Positions 5,590 through 8,077 of a stretch of DNA of 8,077 bases are shown one piece after another (position 1 is the first letter of the stretch; each line of letters starts with the position of its first letter). The notes under the pieces were generated by a model that ran no database searches, was not told the origin of the DNA, and was given only the letters and a program-made list of their open reading frames with translations. Where the stretch lies: positions 1-8,077 of the forward strand of contig CAKQIZ010000081.1 of assembly GCA_934247125.1 (NCBI GenBank), given 5' to 3'. The stretch comes from an uncultured Clostridia bacterium (GTDB lineage Bacteria; Bacillota; Clostridia; Peptostreptococcales; Anaerovoracaceae). Position numbers and translations under genes: made by a program.

Positions 5590-6714
5590 ATGAAAATCAA
5601 TACATTTTTTGTATCTAAAACATCATCTAAAGCAGTCCTGTTTTTCCTCGTATTGACATCTGTCTTTACTGCAATTCTTGCAATCACGAGCTGCGGCTCT
5701 GAACCGCCGGAAGAGACAGAAAAATACAGCGCCGATGTCATGATCGCTGATCTTGAAGAACACCTCATGAACGGAGAAGAAAGCTTTTCACTGTGCTTTC
5801 TTAGTGACAGCGATACCGAAAACGAAATACAGTCATTTATCGACGGCCATGCTTCCGAAAGCTATCTGGCATCATGCCTGCTCGACGATATAACTGCAGA
5901 GTTCCGCAATCACAGTTCTTGCATAGACGTTGACCTGACCCTGACATACAAGAGCAACGTGCAGTTTGACGGAAAGATGCAGCAGGTTTCTGACGGCACA
6001 GAACTCGAGAATGCCATGATAAAGCGCTTTTCCGCCAGCACAGGCAAAGCCGCTTTCATACTGGAATCGTGCAGCTTTGCAGAAGACGAGCTGATAGCCA
6101 TCCTGAACAGCGCAGAGATAAACTGTGCTTCAGTACCGTGCGAAGCTGACAACGTATCATATATGACATTCGACCCTCGCGACGACAGGCAGCTGCTGAT
6201 CGCATGGGTGGAACTGCCGATCAACGACACGATGCTAAAAGAAAAAGACGCAGAAATGCAAAAGAAAACCGACAAGATCATAAATTCACTCAATGACTCA
6301 GATACAGGATCCGTCTCCGACACCTGCGAAGCTGTCATGGAACACATACTGTCCTGCACAGAATACGATGATGATCTCGCCTCTGCCACGATCGCCGGAT
6401 CTCGTCGCCTGACAAGCGATATGCACATCGACCGTTCTTCATACGGCAGCATCGTGACCGGCAGAACAGTCTGTACCGGATACGCACGCGCCTACAAGCT
6501 GTTCTGTGACGAACTCGGGCTTTCATGCAGGGTGATCACGGGCACAAAAAACGGCGTCCGACATGCGTGGAACGCCGTTGAGATCGAAAACGAAACCTTT
6601 TATGTTGATTGTACGGCCGCAGACACAGGCACTCCGAAAGCTTCGGCTTTCCTGATCACACGCAGCCAGGCGGAGAGTTCCGGTTACGTCTTCGATGATC
6701 ACTATAAAAACTGA
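5590..6714 (+). CDS. Lipoprotein with C-terminal transglutaminase-like domain
   Basis: This 374-residue protein has a lipoprotein signal: a Lys-bearing N-terminus, a hydrophobic stretch at about 14-31 and the lipobox ITSC with C35 as the lipidated residue, so it should be anchored outside the cell membrane. Residues 36-240 match nothing I recognise; they are acidic, with a Lys/Glu-rich probable helix near 216-235. The C-terminal part is a transglutaminase-like (bacterial cysteine-protease-type) domain with the full triad: C295 in RTVCTGYARAY, H325 in RHAWNAV and D340 in FYVDCTAAD. Domains of this type act as proteases or peptidoglycan- or protein-modifying enzymes; the reaction here is unknown. 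The ATG at 5590 has GGAGG (5579-5583) with 6 bases of spacing. It is transcribed away from the LuxR-type gene and converges with the ABC operon, so no functional link to either is evident. Confidence 0.87.
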   Translation: MKINTFFVSKTSSKAVLFFLVLTSVFTAILAITSCGSEPPEETEKYSADVMIADLEEHLMNGEESFSLCFLSDSDTENEIQSFIDGHASESYLASCLLDDITAEFRNHSSCIDVDLTLTYKSNVQFDGKMQQVSDGTELENAMIKRFSASTGKAAFILESCSFAEDELIAILNSAEINCASVPCEADNVSYMTFDPRDDRQLLIAWVELPINDTMLKEKDAEMQKKTDKIINSLNDSDTGSVSDTCEAVMEHILSCTEYDDDLASATIAGSRRLTSDMHIDRSSYGSIVTGRTVCTGYARAYKLFCDELGLSCRVITGTKNGVRHAWNAVEIENETFYVDCTAADTGTPKASAFLITRSQAESSGYVFDDHYKN

Positions 6715-6753
6715 TATGAAGTCCGGCGCTGCAGCTGTTGCACCGTCTCACAA

Positions 6754-7821
6754 CTATCTCACAGCATTGCTGACGAGCGCATCATACTGCTTGTCAGTAA
6801 GCTTGCAACCGTAAAATACGCTGTAGTACTCCTTGACTTCTTTCTTCAGATCATAATCGCACTGGTCAGGGTAAAAAGTCGCCGTCATCCAGAGCAGACC
6901 CAGATATCTGTTTACCGTCGGCGGATATCCGTTCCAGCAGTACGGACCTTCGGGAACTTCATAACAGTTCCCGTTTTTTATTGCTCTGAGCGTGTTCCAC
7001 TCAGGCATATCGCCTACAGATGAATATATACTTCCCGGCAGGAAAAGCACTACGTCAGGATCCCATATGTGGATCTGCTCGATATCGACGATACCGCCGT
7101 TCCCTTCGACATCTGCAACGTTTATACCCACCATATCCAGTATCTCTGAATGCGAGCTGTCTTTTTCTGTCACCGTAAATCCATCACTGCCTGCGCACGA
7201 CAGTATCCTGACCTTGTCATCACCGACTTTGTCGAGCACTGCCGACGTTTCATCATAGATGTCCTCACAGCATGCTGCCAGTTCTTCCGCGCGGTCTTTT
7301 TTGTCGAGCAGCTCACCCAGCGTGCGGAAAGCATCCGGCGCCGTCTCGAGCGTAGCGTTTATGTGGATCGTAGGGATCCCCGTCTGTGACTGGATCTCAT
7401 CCATATCAGAAACCACATTTTCTTTGGTGTCTCCAAGGTCGATTATCACATCGGCATCCGACTGTGCCAGCTCTTCAGTGTTCAGGTTTCTCTGGCCGTA
7501 ATACTGTCCTATGACAGGCATATCCGAATAATCCGCGGAAAGATACTTTTCCGAATCCACTTCGATCGGTGCATTGATGCCTATCATCATTTCCGGCGCC
7601 AGCGGGAGCATCATGATCTGTCCTGTCGTACCGAGAGTCGCGACTTTTTCGATCTTTTCGGGAAGCTCGACTTCTCTTCCCGCACTGTCGGTGAATACAG
7701 CCGCATCACCCGAAGCACTGCCGCTGTCCGAGCCTTTGCATCCGCAGAACGCAGCCAGCACCATGACTATGACCAGAAAGCACACTGCACTCCGGACCGC
7801 AAATCCTTTTTTAACGTTCAT
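6754..7821 (-). CDS. ABC importer substrate-binding lipoprotein (iron/siderophore/cobalamin/oxyanion class)
   Basis: The 355-residue protein has a signal peptide (about 1-27) ending in FCGC, with C28 the likely lipidated cysteine; C26 is less likely because Phe precedes it. FTDSAGREVELP (43-54) is the classic opening of the periplasmic-binding family PF01497 (FhuD/BtuF/FepB type). NTEELAQSDADVIID (114-128) and IEQIHIWDPDVVLF (247-260) are the conserved lobe segments. The C-terminal NRYLGLLWMTATFYPD (304-319) and the closing FYGCKLTDKQYDAL resemble members annotated for iron or for molybdate/tungstate uptake, so the ligand is undecided. It captures the ligand outside the membrane and hands it to the permease. 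The ATG at 7821 lies inside the end of the ATPase gene, with AAGGAG 8 bases upstream, indicating translational coupling. It converges with the plus-strand lipoprotein gene across 39 bp, with no obvious terminator. Confidence 0.92.
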   Translation of the reverse strand: MNVKKGFAVRSAVCFLVIVMVLAAFCGCKGSDSGSASGDAAVFTDSAGREVELPEKIEKVATLGTTGQIMMLPLAPEMMIGINAPIEVDSEKYLSADYSDMPVIGQYYGQRNLNTEELAQSDADVIIDLGDTKENVVSDMDEIQSQTGIPTIHINATLETAPDAFRTLGELLDKKDRAEELAACCEDIYDETSAVLDKVGDDKVRILSCAGSDGFTVTEKDSSHSEILDMVGINVADVEGNGGIVDIEQIHIWDPDVVLFLPGSIYSSVGDMPEWNTLRAIKNGNCYEVPEGPYCWNGYPPTVNRYLGLLWMTATFYPDQCDYDLKKEVKEYYSVFYGCKLTDKQYDALVSNAVR

Positions 7822-8077
7822 TTTTTCTTCTCCTTCTCTCTTTTAATACACTTTCAGGTATGCACACCCTTATCATATCGTCATAAAGACTTTCTATCTC
7901 GACATCAGCATGGTACAGACGCTTCATTGATTCTTTACATATGACGTCCTCGGGTTTTCCGAATGAATCGACCCTGCCGCCCACCAGCGTGAGCACGAGG
8001 TCTGCGAAAAGGAACACCTGCTCAGGGTTATGCGTCGACTGAAGTATAGTATATCCTTCTGCCGCCAGCGTTCTCAG
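7811..8077 (-). CDS. ABC importer ATP-binding protein, C-terminal part (runs off window)
   Basis: The last 89 codons of an ATPase enter from the right edge with no start in the window. ILQSTHNPEQ contains the H-loop histidine, followed by VFLFADLVLTLVGGRVDSFGKPEDV, the C-terminal pattern of the iron-siderophore/cobalamin importer ATPases (FepC/FecE/BtuD group), which energise uptake at the inner face of the membrane. The Walker A, signature and Walker B motifs are outside. An apparent internal GTG start at 8017 is not the true start, since the frame stays open to the edge. The tail ERRRRKNER is strongly basic, partly because it also encodes the ribosome binding site for the next gene. Its TAA (7811-7813) overlaps the start of the binding-protein gene by 11 bp, so the two form an operon; the permease gene is presumably further upstream. 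Confidence 0.88.
   Translation of the reverse strand: MRTLAAEGYTILQSTHNPEQVFLFADLVLTLVGGRVDSFGKPEDVICKESMKRLYHADVEIESLYDDMIRVCIPESVLKERRRRKNER

Noticed and set aside
5910..6526. Minus-strand ORFs opposite the transglutaminase-like gene
   Set aside because: They are low-complexity Ser/Arg-rich antisense frames of a gene with an intact signal peptide and catalytic triad.
6715..6753. Possible bidirectional terminator in the 39-bp gap between the converging genes
   Set aside because: GCTGCAGC and a short GGTGC/GCGCC pairing exist, but no stem is followed by a T run on either strand.
1..8077. CRISPR array, tRNA/rRNA genes, insertion sequences, microcompartment shell genes
   Set aside because: I looked for spaced direct repeats, clover-leaf or rRNA-like sequence, transposase motifs and shell-protein patterns and saw none.

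Overview
The window reads as the chromosome of a strictly anaerobic, low-to-mid GC Gram-positive bacterium, most likely a Clostridia-type Firmicute. The evidence is strong purine-rich Shine-Dalgarno sites (AGGAGG, GGGAGG) before most genes, GTG/TTG starts, AT-rich intergenic DNA, an oxygen-sensitive glycyl radical enzyme with its activase, and lipoprotein signal peptides. No genus can be named from the sequence alone.

Region 1 (about 1-4000, minus strand) is an apparent catabolic gene cluster. In transcription order it holds a small DUF1097-type membrane protein (3785-3267), a cyclase/kynurenine-formamidase-like metal hydrolase (3200-2226), a radical SAM glycyl-radical-enzyme activase (2081-1140) and the N-terminal 371 residues of a PFL2-type glycyl radical enzyme (1115 to the window edge). 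The 144-bp gap before the activase carries a promoter-like site and three potential hairpins, two of them mutually exclusive, so the activase/enzyme pair may be separately controlled by attenuation.

Region 2 (about 3786-5590) holds a one-component LuxR-type regulator (minus strand) and two regulatory intergenic stretches. Between the regulator and the operon lie a structured segment, a strong rho-independent terminator and a perfect 12-bp palindrome that could be an operator. Upstream of the regulator lie its own TATAAT box and an unlisted 31-codon ORF with a good ribosome binding site. The regulator is the obvious candidate to control region 1.

Region 3 (5590-6714, plus strand) encodes a lipoprotein with a C-terminal transglutaminase-like domain and an intact Cys-His-Asp triad.

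Region 4 (6754-8077, minus strand) is the 3' end of a metal/siderophore/cobalamin-class ABC import operon: the C-terminus of the ATPase overlaps the start of the substrate-binding lipoprotein by 11 bp. The permease is presumably outside the window. The main point of interest is region 1: its gene combination does not match any glycyl-radical pathway I can name, and the substrate is unknown.
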